The translations under genes were made by a program, and so were the position numbers. This document shows positions 1-7,760 of a DNA stretch of 21,372 nt, piece by piece. The stretch spans positions 1 through 21,372 of the forward strand of contig JANTGU010000007.1 in assembly GCA_024762735.1 (NCBI GenBank), given 5' to 3'. Positions within the stretch are counted from its first letter, which is position 1. Each line of letters starts with the position of its first letter. This DNA comes from Bacteroidales bacterium. Lineage in GTDB: Bacteria > Bacteroidota > Bacteroidia > Bacteroidales > F082. The notes under the pieces are model-generated. The model ran no database searches. It saw only the letters and a program-made list of their open reading frames with translations, and was not told the DNA's origin.

Positions 1-245
1 TTGTAAATATCAGCGCTTCTGTTAACTATCTCCTTCATTTTCTCATGTTCTACTTCCGATAATTTTTTACCTTTATAGCAATACATTCCGGCTGCTTTAT
101 CATAGTTGGTTTCCTGAATAAACTTGTAAAACACTTGAATTACTTTGGCAGGACTTTCTTGCTTAACAGTATTATTTCCAACGCAGGAAAGCATTCCTGT
201 GGATACTGATATTAGCAAGGTAATAAGTAAGATTAAGTTTTTCAT
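1..245 (-). CDS. Small lipoprotein, 3' end missing (DUF4878-like)
   Basis: The reading frame starts with ATG at 243-245 and runs off the left edge, so 81 codons are visible. It opens with a short basic start (MKNL), a hydrophobic stretch and a lipobox ending Leu-Ser-Cys at residue 21, so it is very probably a lipidated envelope protein. After the cysteine comes a polar linker and then a segment (SPAKVIQVFYKFIQE, then NYDKAAGMYCYKG) that resembles the start of the DUF4878/NTF2-like lipoprotein family common in Bacteroidota; that family link is from memory of its pattern, not a search. No TAnnTTTG promoter was found in the 187-bp spacer upstream (246-432), which holds nothing else recognisable. 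The function is unknown. The frame was read directly from the sequence. Confidence 0.75.
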   Translation of the reverse strand, partial: MKNLILLITLLISVSTGMLSCVGNNTVKQESPAKVIQVFYKFIQETNYDKAAGMYCYKGKKLSEVEHEKMKEIVNRSADIY

Positions 246-432
246 GGTGATTAGTTTTTGTAATGGATAATTAGAATTGGTAGAGAAACATGTGAGTTTT
301 GGATGTCAGCCTTTTGATTAGAAAGGGCTCGATACTCCTAATATATAACTTACTATGAGGTTTATTTAAATACATATTTGTATCGTTTAAGTTTATGTGA
401 TTAACAACTTATGAGTTTTTGAGTAAACCTAT

Positions 433-3400
433 TTACTTTGTATTTTTATGAATAATTTTAAATACTTCGTTTTTTCCATTTCCTATAATTTTAATAAAAT
501 ACAATCCATCTATTAAGTTACTTAAATTAATTGTTAGGGTTGATCTCTTATTTGTCATATATTGCAACCTTACCACACCATTAATACTTAAAACAGTTAT
601 TTTAAGGTTTTCATTTTCAGGCAAACCTGTAATTATAATGTATCGATTTGAAGGATTTGGAAATACCTTAAACTGGTTGCTGTTAGCATTATTAACAGCT
701 GAATTTCCACCACAATGGTTACAAGTATTGAAACAAACGGTATCTGTTTGGTAGTCAGAGTCAGGAACTATCACAAATCTGTAATTGTCCCACGCGATAC
801 AATCCGAATTACTTGAGTTTTCAGCTTCTGTTCCATTTACAAATCTGTATTTAATAAAACTGTTAACAGGAAGAGGTAATGTGGCGCTGTATTTTAACCC
901 ATTAGGAATCATCTCTATATCTGATTCATTATTGTAGTTTTTGATATGAAGATATACGCCATCTTCCGAAACATTAACATCTTGCATATCTACGGTAAAG
1001 GTTGTATTAACTGTATTTATATATTCAGCCTGTCTCCATTTTGCCACCTCTGCTTGTTCGTTTAACAGATCATGCATGTATAATCCGGAAGGTGTTAAAA
1101 GTGAAGTATCATTCCAATATTCACCTATTCGTGAAATGGAGCCGGATTCGTGATTAAATATAGCGGCCTCATTCGGATTGCCGGATGACATGTTTGTTGA
1201 TAGCACGCACCAGTTAGCCGATGAGATAGAATAGTTATCCAGCAACACCTGCCATTCGTCAGACTGTTGAAAGCTGGAATCGTTTGTTAATCCTTCGTTC
1301 TCTCCCCATGCGTATATATTGCCCCATTCAGATGTGAAAACAGCTATACCGTTGTTAATTGCTGCAATTACATCGTTCTGATACCTTGTGTTTCCGTCAT
1401 AACTTGCATAAAAGTGGAAAACATAAGCCGTATTATCATCGTCGACAGGTAATAATGAAGCGTTATTCACTTTCCTTGAGTAATCTTCTGTTCCTATAAG
1501 AACTAAGTTATCAGAATATTTACGAATGGTATCAACTACTGTTTCAGCATAGGCTTTTATTGTGGGCCAATCAGGAACTATTGGTTCATTATAAATTTCA
1601 AAAATTATGTTGTCATACTGTCCATATATTTGAGCCATATACGCAAAAAATTCTGTAGCGTTTTCGATGTGTTCATCGGCATGATGAGAATGATAATCTA
1701 TAATTACGTAGATGTCTCGCGCTATAGCAGCATCCACAATTTTCTCAACAAAAGCAATTTGTGTTTCTTTCCATTGGTCATGAAGGTATCCTCCCAAACC
1801 ATTAAACTCTTCATCAACAGTCATTGGTGCCCGGACTAATTCAACATTTAAATAGTCAACTAAGGAATTAACAGCACCTTCTGTCCAGAATTCCTCGCCC
1901 CCCCATAAACTCCAAAAAAAACTCATGCCTTTTACCTGAACAGGCACCCGGGTTCTTTCACCAACTATCGTATTCCCATCTACTTGCATTTCTCCATAAT
2001 ATGAAACCGGTCCCGGACCCGGATTAGTGCTTGAAATAATTGGGTCGGTGCAATTTGTACATGAACCAAAACAAACCGTGTTAAAACTGATGTCTATATC
2101 AGGAACTATAAATCTTCGGTTACCGTTACTATTAGCGCAAGTACCTTCTATTATTTCTTCAGTTGAACCATTTACATACTTAAACTCAACAGTTTTATTT
2201 GTTTCCATCTCGATAGTTGAACTATACACATCGCCATATGGTTGCATAAGCACAGGAGTGGTCCAGTTATTAAAACTACCCATCATGTAAACTTCATTAT
2301 TGGAAACCGTTTCATTGTGCATATTTACTGAAAAGGTAACATTTACGGTTTGATTTGACTTTTCTGTGAGTCGAATGTAATCGAAAGTTGCATTGGCATC
2401 ATTTCCACCTAAATTAACCGTTAAGGCTATGTTTGAAACATCGTCATTTGCATGAGTGTAAGAAATACAGTGTTCTTGCCATTCTCCTGTAAAACCTGTT
2501 GCCACATCATTAAAATATTGGGTATATGGCTCCAGGCCTAAACCAACGGAGAATTCTATTTGTCCACTTTCCCTGGTGGCCCTCCAGCAAAGTTCATAGG
2601 TGTAGTTTTGTTGTAGTGTCAGGTTGCCTTGCCCCAATTGGATATCCCATGGATTAACACCCGGATCTGTTATGTTAAATGTTGCTTCTCCATTGTTTGC
2701 TGATACATCTGCTCCATATGCCCACCACCCATCTAAACCCAGCGTAAAATCAGGATTAATTAGCAACTCTTTATCACTACCTGCTTCGCTAAGCCATATT
2801 GTTGCATTGGTTATAAAAACGCCATCATCACCGGATGCATCTCCTGCATTTAATGGCTGAGACCACCCGGGATAGGTTACTGATGCATCGTGAGCTGTTT
2901 CATCTTCCGGAACAGAACTATCGCCAACTCCCACAACCCTACCATGACCATAAGTTGCACAAACAGCCATTACACCGGTGGTGCCGGTAGTGGAGTAGCC
3001 ATCATAAAATACTAAACCAACGGCAGTTGAATTTGCATTTGTATCAATGGTAAATGTCGCACCATTGTAAAAAGCTAAACCGTCCACATCTCCTGCAGGG
3101 CCATGCAATATTAAGTTTGATGGTAGATTTGATACATTGAGTGCCGGATCTTTATTTATGTTACTACCAACATCCAATGTAAAACCAAAGGGGTTGTTAT
3201 AAGATGCAAAAAAGTCATTCCACACTTCAAGTGCATCCCAACCGTCACCATCCCTGTCGGCGCCAGCATGGTCAGAAATAATAAATAAACCGCCACCGGC
3301 TTGAACGAAATTGATTATTGCCAGTTTCTCTGAATCTGAAAAAGGGTTGTTGGGCTCACAAATAACAAAAATGTCATAGTTTGATAAATCTTGTGAATTG

Positions 3401-3699
3401 GATGTGTTATTATAAGTAATAAATCCGTCGTCTGGTAATGTTTCAACATAATACCCGCGTTTTACCATTTCCACACCCCAGCTCGAAAGTGCACCTTGCC
3501 AGTAGCTTTCAGAGCTTGATTGAGTAATACCAGATTGTTCCGGAACAGGAATGGCCTGATCATCATCAATTATCCAATCAGCATTACCAGCGGTTTCATT
3601 TTTAGTATTATCAAAAAGAATTTTCTTTTGCGCAAAACCTGATAGTGTTATTGTTAGCAAAGTAACTACTATGATAAAAATACGTAATTTTGTAATCAT
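433..3699 (-). CDS. Secreted multidomain GH5 endoglucanase-like hydrolase with T9SS tail
   Basis: 1088 residues. Likely an endo-acting beta-glucan (cellulose-type) hydrolase, exported by Sec and then through the type IX system. Domains in order: signal peptide 1-24; an amidotransferase-like alpha/beta domain about 25-305; a CBM4/9-like jelly roll about 310-447; a beta-sandwich with the FNNW motif about 451-550; the GH5 catalytic domain about 565-880; a second beta-sandwich of the same kind about 897-996; a C-terminal sorting domain about 1008-1085 with the usual FPNPS start. In GH5, R623, H670/H672, the acid/base E705 (IYNEP), H762/Y764 and the nucleophile E791 (FTSEWG) are all present, so it should be active. 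The layout suits subfamily GH5_2, but substrate is inferred. It has its own promoter at 3729-3760, and a transmembrane AraC-type regulator lies upstream on the same strand. No SusC/SusD genes are nearby. Confidence 0.9.
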   Translation of the reverse strand: MITKLRIFIIVVTLLTITLSGFAQKKILFDNTKNETAGNADWIIDDDQAIPVPEQSGITQSSSESYWQGALSSWGVEMVKRGYYVETLPDDGFITYNNTSNSQDLSNYDIFVICEPNNPFSDSEKLAIINFVQAGGGLFIISDHAGADRDGDGWDALEVWNDFFASYNNPFGFTLDVGSNINKDPALNVSNLPSNLILHGPAGDVDGLAFYNGATFTIDTNANSTAVGLVFYDGYSTTGTTGVMAVCATYGHGRVVGVGDSSVPEDETAHDASVTYPGWSQPLNAGDASGDDGVFITNATIWLSEAGSDKELLINPDFTLGLDGWWAYGADVSANNGEATFNITDPGVNPWDIQLGQGNLTLQQNYTYELCWRATRESGQIEFSVGLGLEPYTQYFNDVATGFTGEWQEHCISYTHANDDVSNIALTVNLGGNDANATFDYIRLTEKSNQTVNVTFSVNMHNETVSNNEVYMMGSFNNWTTPVLMQPYGDVYSSTIEMETNKTVEFKYVNGSTEEIIEGTCANSNGNRRFIVPDIDISFNTVCFGSCTNCTDPIISSTNPGPGPVSYYGEMQVDGNTIVGERTRVPVQVKGMSFFWSLWGGEEFWTEGAVNSLVDYLNVELVRAPMTVDEEFNGLGGYLHDQWKETQIAFVEKIVDAAIARDIYVIIDYHSHHADEHIENATEFFAYMAQIYGQYDNIIFEIYNEPIVPDWPTIKAYAETVVDTIRKYSDNLVLIGTEDYSRKVNNASLLPVDDDNTAYVFHFYASYDGNTRYQNDVIAAINNGIAVFTSEWGNIYAWGENEGLTNDSSFQQSDEWQVLLDNYSISSANWCVLSTNMSSGNPNEAAIFNHESGSISRIGEYWNDTSLLTPSGLYMHDLLNEQAEVAKWRQAEYINTVNTTFTVDMQDVNVSEDGVYLHIKNYNNESDIEMIPNGLKYSATLPLPVNSFIKYRFVNGTEAENSSNSDCIAWDNYRFVIVPDSDYQTDTVCFNTCNHCGGNSAVNNANSNQFKVFPNPSNRYIIITGLPENENLKITVLSINGVVRLQYMTNKRSTLTINLSNLIDGLYFIKIIGNGKNEVFKIIHKNTK

Positions 3700-3728
3700 T
3701 AGAACTCTTTAATGTAAAATAAGCTAGC

Positions 3729-3760
3729 CAAAATTAATACGATACTGGTACACAATCAAA
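3729..3760 (-). promoter_or_regulatory. Bacteroidetes-type promoter of the GH5 gene
   Basis: On the minus strand, TTTG (3760-3757) is followed after 20 bases by TAATTTTG (3736-3729). This matches the Bacteroidetes sigma-ABfr consensus TTTG / TAnnTTTG in both boxes. Transcription would begin near 3722, giving a leader of about 20 bases before the ATG at 3699. It is the only promoter in the window with a full match to both boxes. Confidence 0.7.
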
Positions 3761-3766
3761 TCTTAA

Positions 3767-3792
3767 CTGTCCTGATTTACAAATCAGGACAG
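3767..3792. repeat. Perfect 12-bp inverted repeat between regulator and GH5 gene
   Basis: Arms ctgtcctgattt (3767-3778) and aaatcaggacag (3781-3792) are perfectly complementary with only 2 bases between them. The element lies 89 bases past the stop of the regulator gene and 6 bases upstream of the GH5 -33 box. It could be the regulator gene's transcription terminator, though no clean T-run follows on the minus strand, or an operator for a dimeric DNA-binding protein. The sequence alone does not decide. Confidence 0.65.
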
Positions 3793-3881
3793 CTTTCCCG
3801 GCAGGATAATCATCAGGATGAAAATCAGCGCGATTTTAGAATTGGAAAAATGATTTTGAGTGGTTAACGGAGAAGGAGCAA

Positions 3882-5741
3882 CTAATCGTCAATCTGTTTG
3901 TAGGCCTTCACATATTCCGATGGGGTCATCCCGGTATTTTGCTTAAATACCTGATAGAATGCTGACCTGGAACGATAACCCACTTCGCTGGCGATGCCAT
4001 CGACGCTGAAGTGCGCATACTCTTCTGAAATAAGTAGTTTTCTTGCTTCGTCGATGCGGTATTTGTTGAGCAGCGATGAAAACGACAGACCGAATCTGTT
4101 ATTAATTATTGAGGAAAGATAGGTATTGTTTGTGCCCAACAATTTAGCCAACTTACTTTCGTTGAGATCGTTTTTGCGGAAAATTTTGTCTTCTTCCAGC
4201 AGATTTTTTAGTTGGATATAAATTTGCTTCTCAGCCTTGCTATTGATGCCAACGGAATTATTGACTTTTTTCTTTTCCAAACGTTTTAAGCTGACATTAA
4301 CTTTATCCAGCTCCAGGTTTTTTTTAACAACCATTATAAAAGCGGCATTTAATTTTTTTAGCTGCCTTCTTAACAAAAAAAGAAACACAAATGCCGTGAT
4401 AAGAACCGCAACAATAGCTATGGTAGCCACCCTGTGTCTTCGCACCTTTTCGTGTTCATACTCTTTTTCAAACCTTAATTTTTTAATTCGCTCTTTTTGC
4501 AAATCATAATCAAATTGAGCCCTGATAGCCGTCAGTTGATTCGAGTTTACTTCGCGATTGTACTTTTTAAACTGCATCAGTGATTTGTGCAAGTATTTGA
4601 GCGCCAAATCATAATTATGAATAATCAAAGCCACTTCATACATATAATAATAGTAGATGGGTGACGCCTCATCTTTTTCCTGTGATTCGCGTAACCGGGT
4701 GGATTTTTCAAGATAGTAGGTTGCCGAATCTATCAGGTCCTTTCTGGCAAAGTACCAGGCACGGCTTCCGTAAGCATTACTTAATTGGGTGGAGTTGTTT
4801 TTTATACTCTGTTCCATAAGATATTTTGATAATTCAGATGCCAAATCCACACTGTCAAGCAAAGCATAGCTCAGGTGTTGGTAGGTTGTTATCAAAAGTT
4901 CCTTTTCCGAACCTGCATCACTTATCATCGACCTTGCCATCTTATAGTATCGAATGGCTTCCGCCTGGTTGCCTTTCCGATAATAGGCAAGTCCAAAACT
5001 GGTATATACATCAGCCAGCAAAGCCGAGTCACCCGATTGCGATGCTATTTCATAGGCCTGATACAGGTATTCCCATTTAGAGTCGTCATCAGTGGTGTGA
5101 CTGGCATTTTCAAACATAATAATCAACAACTTGATCATTTTGGCATTATCTCCCAACTCTCTGTATATATCCAATGCCTGTTGACAATACTTGCTTGATT
5201 CAAGATACCTGTGCATGCTTTCCAGAGTGCCGGCTAACCGGAGCAGTGTTTCGCCCTTGGTAACGGAATCCTGTTCCACTGTTTTTGAGTCGATAATTTG
5301 TTTCAGGAACCGAATGGTTGTGGTGCCGTCAAGATTTGTTTCTGAGATGGATGTTCCAAAGTTCAGAATATGATAATAGGCATGAGGAAATTTTAACGGA
5401 TTAACATAAAACAGGGCAGAATCAATGTTCCTGTATGCCATTTTGAGATCATTGAGCGTAGCATTGTATTGTGCCAGTTCCAGAAAATAATGTGTTTTAA
5501 AGTTGTCAGAGCGTTTTAATAAAAGGGTCTGCCTGTTATCTTTCAGCCATTGCCGATATTGCCTGATTGTATCATTGGGTTTCAGGTCCTGAAAATTTAT
5601 TTTGGTGATGGTTTGTTCAAAAACAGTGTCAGGCAGATTGGATTTTTTAAGTAAATTTTCTGAGAGGTCATCCAATGATTGTGCTGAAGCAAGGACGAAG
5701 AAAAATACATATTGAATGCTAACAATTAATTTTCTGTACAT
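3882..5741 (-). CDS. Transmembrane TPR / AraC-type transcriptional regulator
   Basis: 619 residues from the ATG at 5739-5741. A start 14 codons further upstream is possible, but only the inner Met is followed directly by a signal-like hydrophobic segment (MYRKLIVSIQYVFFFVLASA). Residues below count from the outer Met, so subtract 14. A helical TPR-type region spans about 100-405. A basic coiled-coil stretch (425-450) precedes one membrane segment at 452-472 (IAIVAVLITAFVFLFLL). A second coiled coil (475-505) leads to an AraC/XylS DNA-binding domain at about 520-627, whose end (GYRSRSAFYQVFKQNTGMTP) is typical of the family. The layout implies periplasmic TPRs, one membrane pass and a cytoplasmic DNA-binding domain, with no histidine-kinase or receiver domain. 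This class is common in Bacteroidota. The GH5 gene just downstream is a plausible target (inference). No TAnnTTTG promoter was found upstream. Confidence 0.88.
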   Translation of the reverse strand: MYRKLIVSIQYVFFFVLASAQSLDDLSENLLKKSNLPDTVFEQTITKINFQDLKPNDTIRQYRQWLKDNRQTLLLKRSDNFKTHYFLELAQYNATLNDLKMAYRNIDSALFYVNPLKFPHAYYHILNFGTSISETNLDGTTTIRFLKQIIDSKTVEQDSVTKGETLLRLAGTLESMHRYLESSKYCQQALDIYRELGDNAKMIKLLIIMFENASHTTDDDSKWEYLYQAYEIASQSGDSALLADVYTSFGLAYYRKGNQAEAIRYYKMARSMISDAGSEKELLITTYQHLSYALLDSVDLASELSKYLMEQSIKNNSTQLSNAYGSRAWYFARKDLIDSATYYLEKSTRLRESQEKDEASPIYYYYMYEVALIIHNYDLALKYLHKSLMQFKKYNREVNSNQLTAIRAQFDYDLQKERIKKLRFEKEYEHEKVRRHRVATIAIVAVLITAFVFLFLLRRQLKKLNAAFIMVVKKNLELDKVNVSLKRLEKKKVNNSVGINSKAEKQIYIQLKNLLEEDKIFRKNDLNESKLAKLLGTNNTYLSSIINNRFGLSFSSLLNKYRIDEARKLLISEEYAHFSVDGIASEVGYRSRSAFYQVFKQNTGMTPSEYVKAYKQIDD

Positions 5742-6005
5742 ATTCTTGTTGTGGGAATTGTAAATTAACGGTTCATATTGCATCTCTTTTAATCATAAAT
5801 CGGGTTACGATAGGGGTAAATGCACCCCATTGATCAAGTAAATTGTAATTCAAATTAAGTGTGAGTAAATATAAAAAAGATTTAACTCAGACTATTTCTA
5901 AATTATTACAAATGTTTATCTGCTGTTGGCTTTCTTCTTTGTAATTGTTTGTGGACGCTTTTATAACAATTTTCCATCATTCGCTGTTTATCTGCTATTT
6001 CTGAC

Positions 6006-6013
6006 TAATTTTG
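6006..6013 (+). promoter_or_regulatory. Putative -7 box of glnS
   Basis: TAATTTTG matches TAnnTTTG exactly and lies 24 bases before the glnS ATG. The -33 side is weak. The box overlaps the in-frame TTG at 6011, so that TTG would lie upstream of the transcript start (near 6019) and cannot be the translation start. Confidence 0.5.
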
Positions 6014-6037
6014 CAGCTTCAAAAAAATAAGAATACT

Positions 6038-7720
6038 ATGGACACCCCTGATAAGGAAACAAAATCATTGAATTTTATTGAATCCATCATCGAAGAGGAT
6101 ATCAACAATAAAAAACACGATGGCAGAATACACCTCCGCTTTCCGCCCGAGCCCAATGGCTACCTGCACATCGGACATGCAAAATCCATCTGTTTGAATT
6201 TTGGCCTGGCTCAGGAGTACAACGGCAAATGTAACCTGCGCTTCGACGATACCAATCCGGTAAAAGAGGATGTGGAATATGTTGACTCCATCAAAGAGGA
6301 TATCCAGTGGCTGGGATTTCAGTGGGACGAAGGCCCCTATTACGCTAGCGACTACTTTGATAAACTTTATGAATGGGCTGTTAAACTGATACAAGAGGGC
6401 AAGGCTTATGTGGATGAACAGTCGCAGGCGCTCATCAGCGAGCAAAAGGGTGTTCCTACCCGTCCGGGTGTCGAAAGTCCTTACCGCAACCGTCCCGTGG
6501 AGGAGAGCCTCGACCTGTTTGAAAGAATGAAAAACGGTGAGTTTGAAGATGGCACCAAAGTACTAAGGGCAAAAGTGGATATGACATCACCCAATATGCA
6601 CATGCGCGACCCCATCATGTATCGCATTCTGCATAGCGAACACCATCGCACCGGCAACAAGTGGAACATCTATCCCATGTACGACTGGGCACATGGTCAG
6701 TCTGATTTTATCGAAGGCATCACCCACTCGCTTTGTACACTGGAATTTGAAATACACCGCCCGCTGTACGACTGGTTTTTGGATCAGATTGTGGAGGGGA
6801 GTTATCGTCCGCGTCAGATTGAGTTTGCACGCCTTAACCTCAGCTACACCGTGATGAGCAAACGCAAATTGCTTCAGCTGGTGGAAGAGGGTATTGTAAA
6901 CGGTTGGGATGATCCCCGTATGCCTACCATTTCGGGATTGAGAAGAAGAGGTTATACCCCCGAATCGATTCGTAGTTTTGCCGACCGTATTGGTGTGGCC
7001 AAGCGTGATAACATAATCGATGTTAGCTTGCTGGAATTTTCAGTGCGCGAACATCTTAACAAAATCACAACCCGGGTAATGGGAGTGCTTAATCCTGTTA
7101 AGGTGATTATTACCAACTATCCCGAAGACAAATCGGAAGAGGTAGAATTAACCAACAATCCGGAAGACGAAAACTCCGGCAGCAGAATGGTTCCGTTTGG
7201 CCGTGAGATTTACATCGATCGTGATGATTTTATGGAGGATCCACCCAGGAAATTCTTCCGCATGGGTCCCGGCCGTGAAGTGCGCTTAAAAGGTGCCTAC
7301 ATCATCAAATGCGAAGATTATAAAAAAGATGACAAGGGCAACATCACAGAAATTTATTGCACTTACGATTCGGAAACCAAAAGCGGAAGTGGTGCTACCC
7401 GTAAAGTAAAAGGAACGCTCCACTGGGTTTCGGCTGAACATGCCATAGATGCCGAGGTAAGGCTTTACGACAGACTTTTTGTAGATGAGGAACCCGATGG
7501 CCATAAAGACAAAGACTTTAAGGACTTCTTAAACCCCGAATCATTAAAGGTATTAAGCAACTGCAAGCTGGAACCCTACCTGGCTCATGCCAAAGCAGGC
7601 GACAAGTTTCAATTCCAACGGCTGGGTTATTTTTGTGTTGATCCTGACAGCAGGTCTAATAAATTGATTTTTAACCGGACAGTGCCGTTGCGCGACAGCT
7701 GGGCAAAAAAGAACAGATAA
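6038..7720 (+). CDS. glnS: Glutaminyl-tRNA synthetase
   Basis: 560 residues from the ATG at 6038. Class I aminoacyl-tRNA synthetase that charges tRNA-Gln with glutamine in the cytoplasm. The HIGH motif is at residues 44-47 within PPEPNGYLHIGHAKS, and the KMSKS-type loop is VMSKRK at 272-277; both match the GlnRS/GluRS group. GlnRS-specific blocks are also clear: LRFDDTNP at about 67-74 and the tRNA/active-site stretch around YDWAHGQSDFIEGITHSLCT (215-234). The C-terminal half (about 340-555) is the two-beta-barrel anticodon-binding region, and length is close to the 554 residues of the E. coli enzyme. It is a single gene with a TAnnTTTG box just upstream, and is followed after 40 bases by an acyl-CoA synthetase that has its own -7 box, so the two need not be co-regulated. 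Confidence 0.97.
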   Translation: MDTPDKETKSLNFIESIIEEDINNKKHDGRIHLRFPPEPNGYLHIGHAKSICLNFGLAQEYNGKCNLRFDDTNPVKEDVEYVDSIKEDIQWLGFQWDEGPYYASDYFDKLYEWAVKLIQEGKAYVDEQSQALISEQKGVPTRPGVESPYRNRPVEESLDLFERMKNGEFEDGTKVLRAKVDMTSPNMHMRDPIMYRILHSEHHRTGNKWNIYPMYDWAHGQSDFIEGITHSLCTLEFEIHRPLYDWFLDQIVEGSYRPRQIEFARLNLSYTVMSKRKLLQLVEEGIVNGWDDPRMPTISGLRRRGYTPESIRSFADRIGVAKRDNIIDVSLLEFSVREHLNKITTRVMGVLNPVKVIITNYPEDKSEEVELTNNPEDENSGSRMVPFGREIYIDRDDFMEDPPRKFFRMGPGREVRLKGAYIIKCEDYKKDDKGNITEIYCTYDSETKSGSGATRKVKGTLHWVSAEHAIDAEVRLYDRLFVDEEPDGHKDKDFKDFLNPESLKVLSNCKLEPYLAHAKAGDKFQFQRLGYFCVDPDSRSNKLIFNRTVPLRDSWAKKNR

Positions 7721-7731
7721 AATATTTTCTG

Positions 7732-7739
7732 TATCTTTG
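7732..7739 (+). promoter_or_regulatory. Putative -7 box of the acyl-CoA synthetase gene
   Basis: TATCTTTG matches TAnnTTTG, lying 11 bases after the glnS stop and 21 bases before the next ATG (7761). No clear TTTG is seen at the expected -33 distance, so read-through from glnS remains possible. Confidence 0.45.
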
Positions 7740-7760
7740 AATGGTTAAAAATTCACAACC

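Noticed and set aside
714..738. CxxxCxxC in the GH5 protein, the radical-SAM cluster spacing
   Set aside because: It is at the end of a secreted beta-sandwich, occurs twice, and has no TIM-barrel or SAM-binding context. Disulfides or a simple metal site are more likely.
1..5741. Polysaccharide utilisation locus around the GH5 gene
   Set aside because: No SusC, SusD or other carbohydrate enzyme is visible. A T9SS-exported single enzyme with a neighbouring regulator is all that can be supported.
6011..6037. In-frame TTG start that would lengthen glnS by 9 codons
   Set aside because: The TTG lies inside the TAATTTTG -7 box, upstream of any transcript start, and the added residues match nothing in GlnRS.
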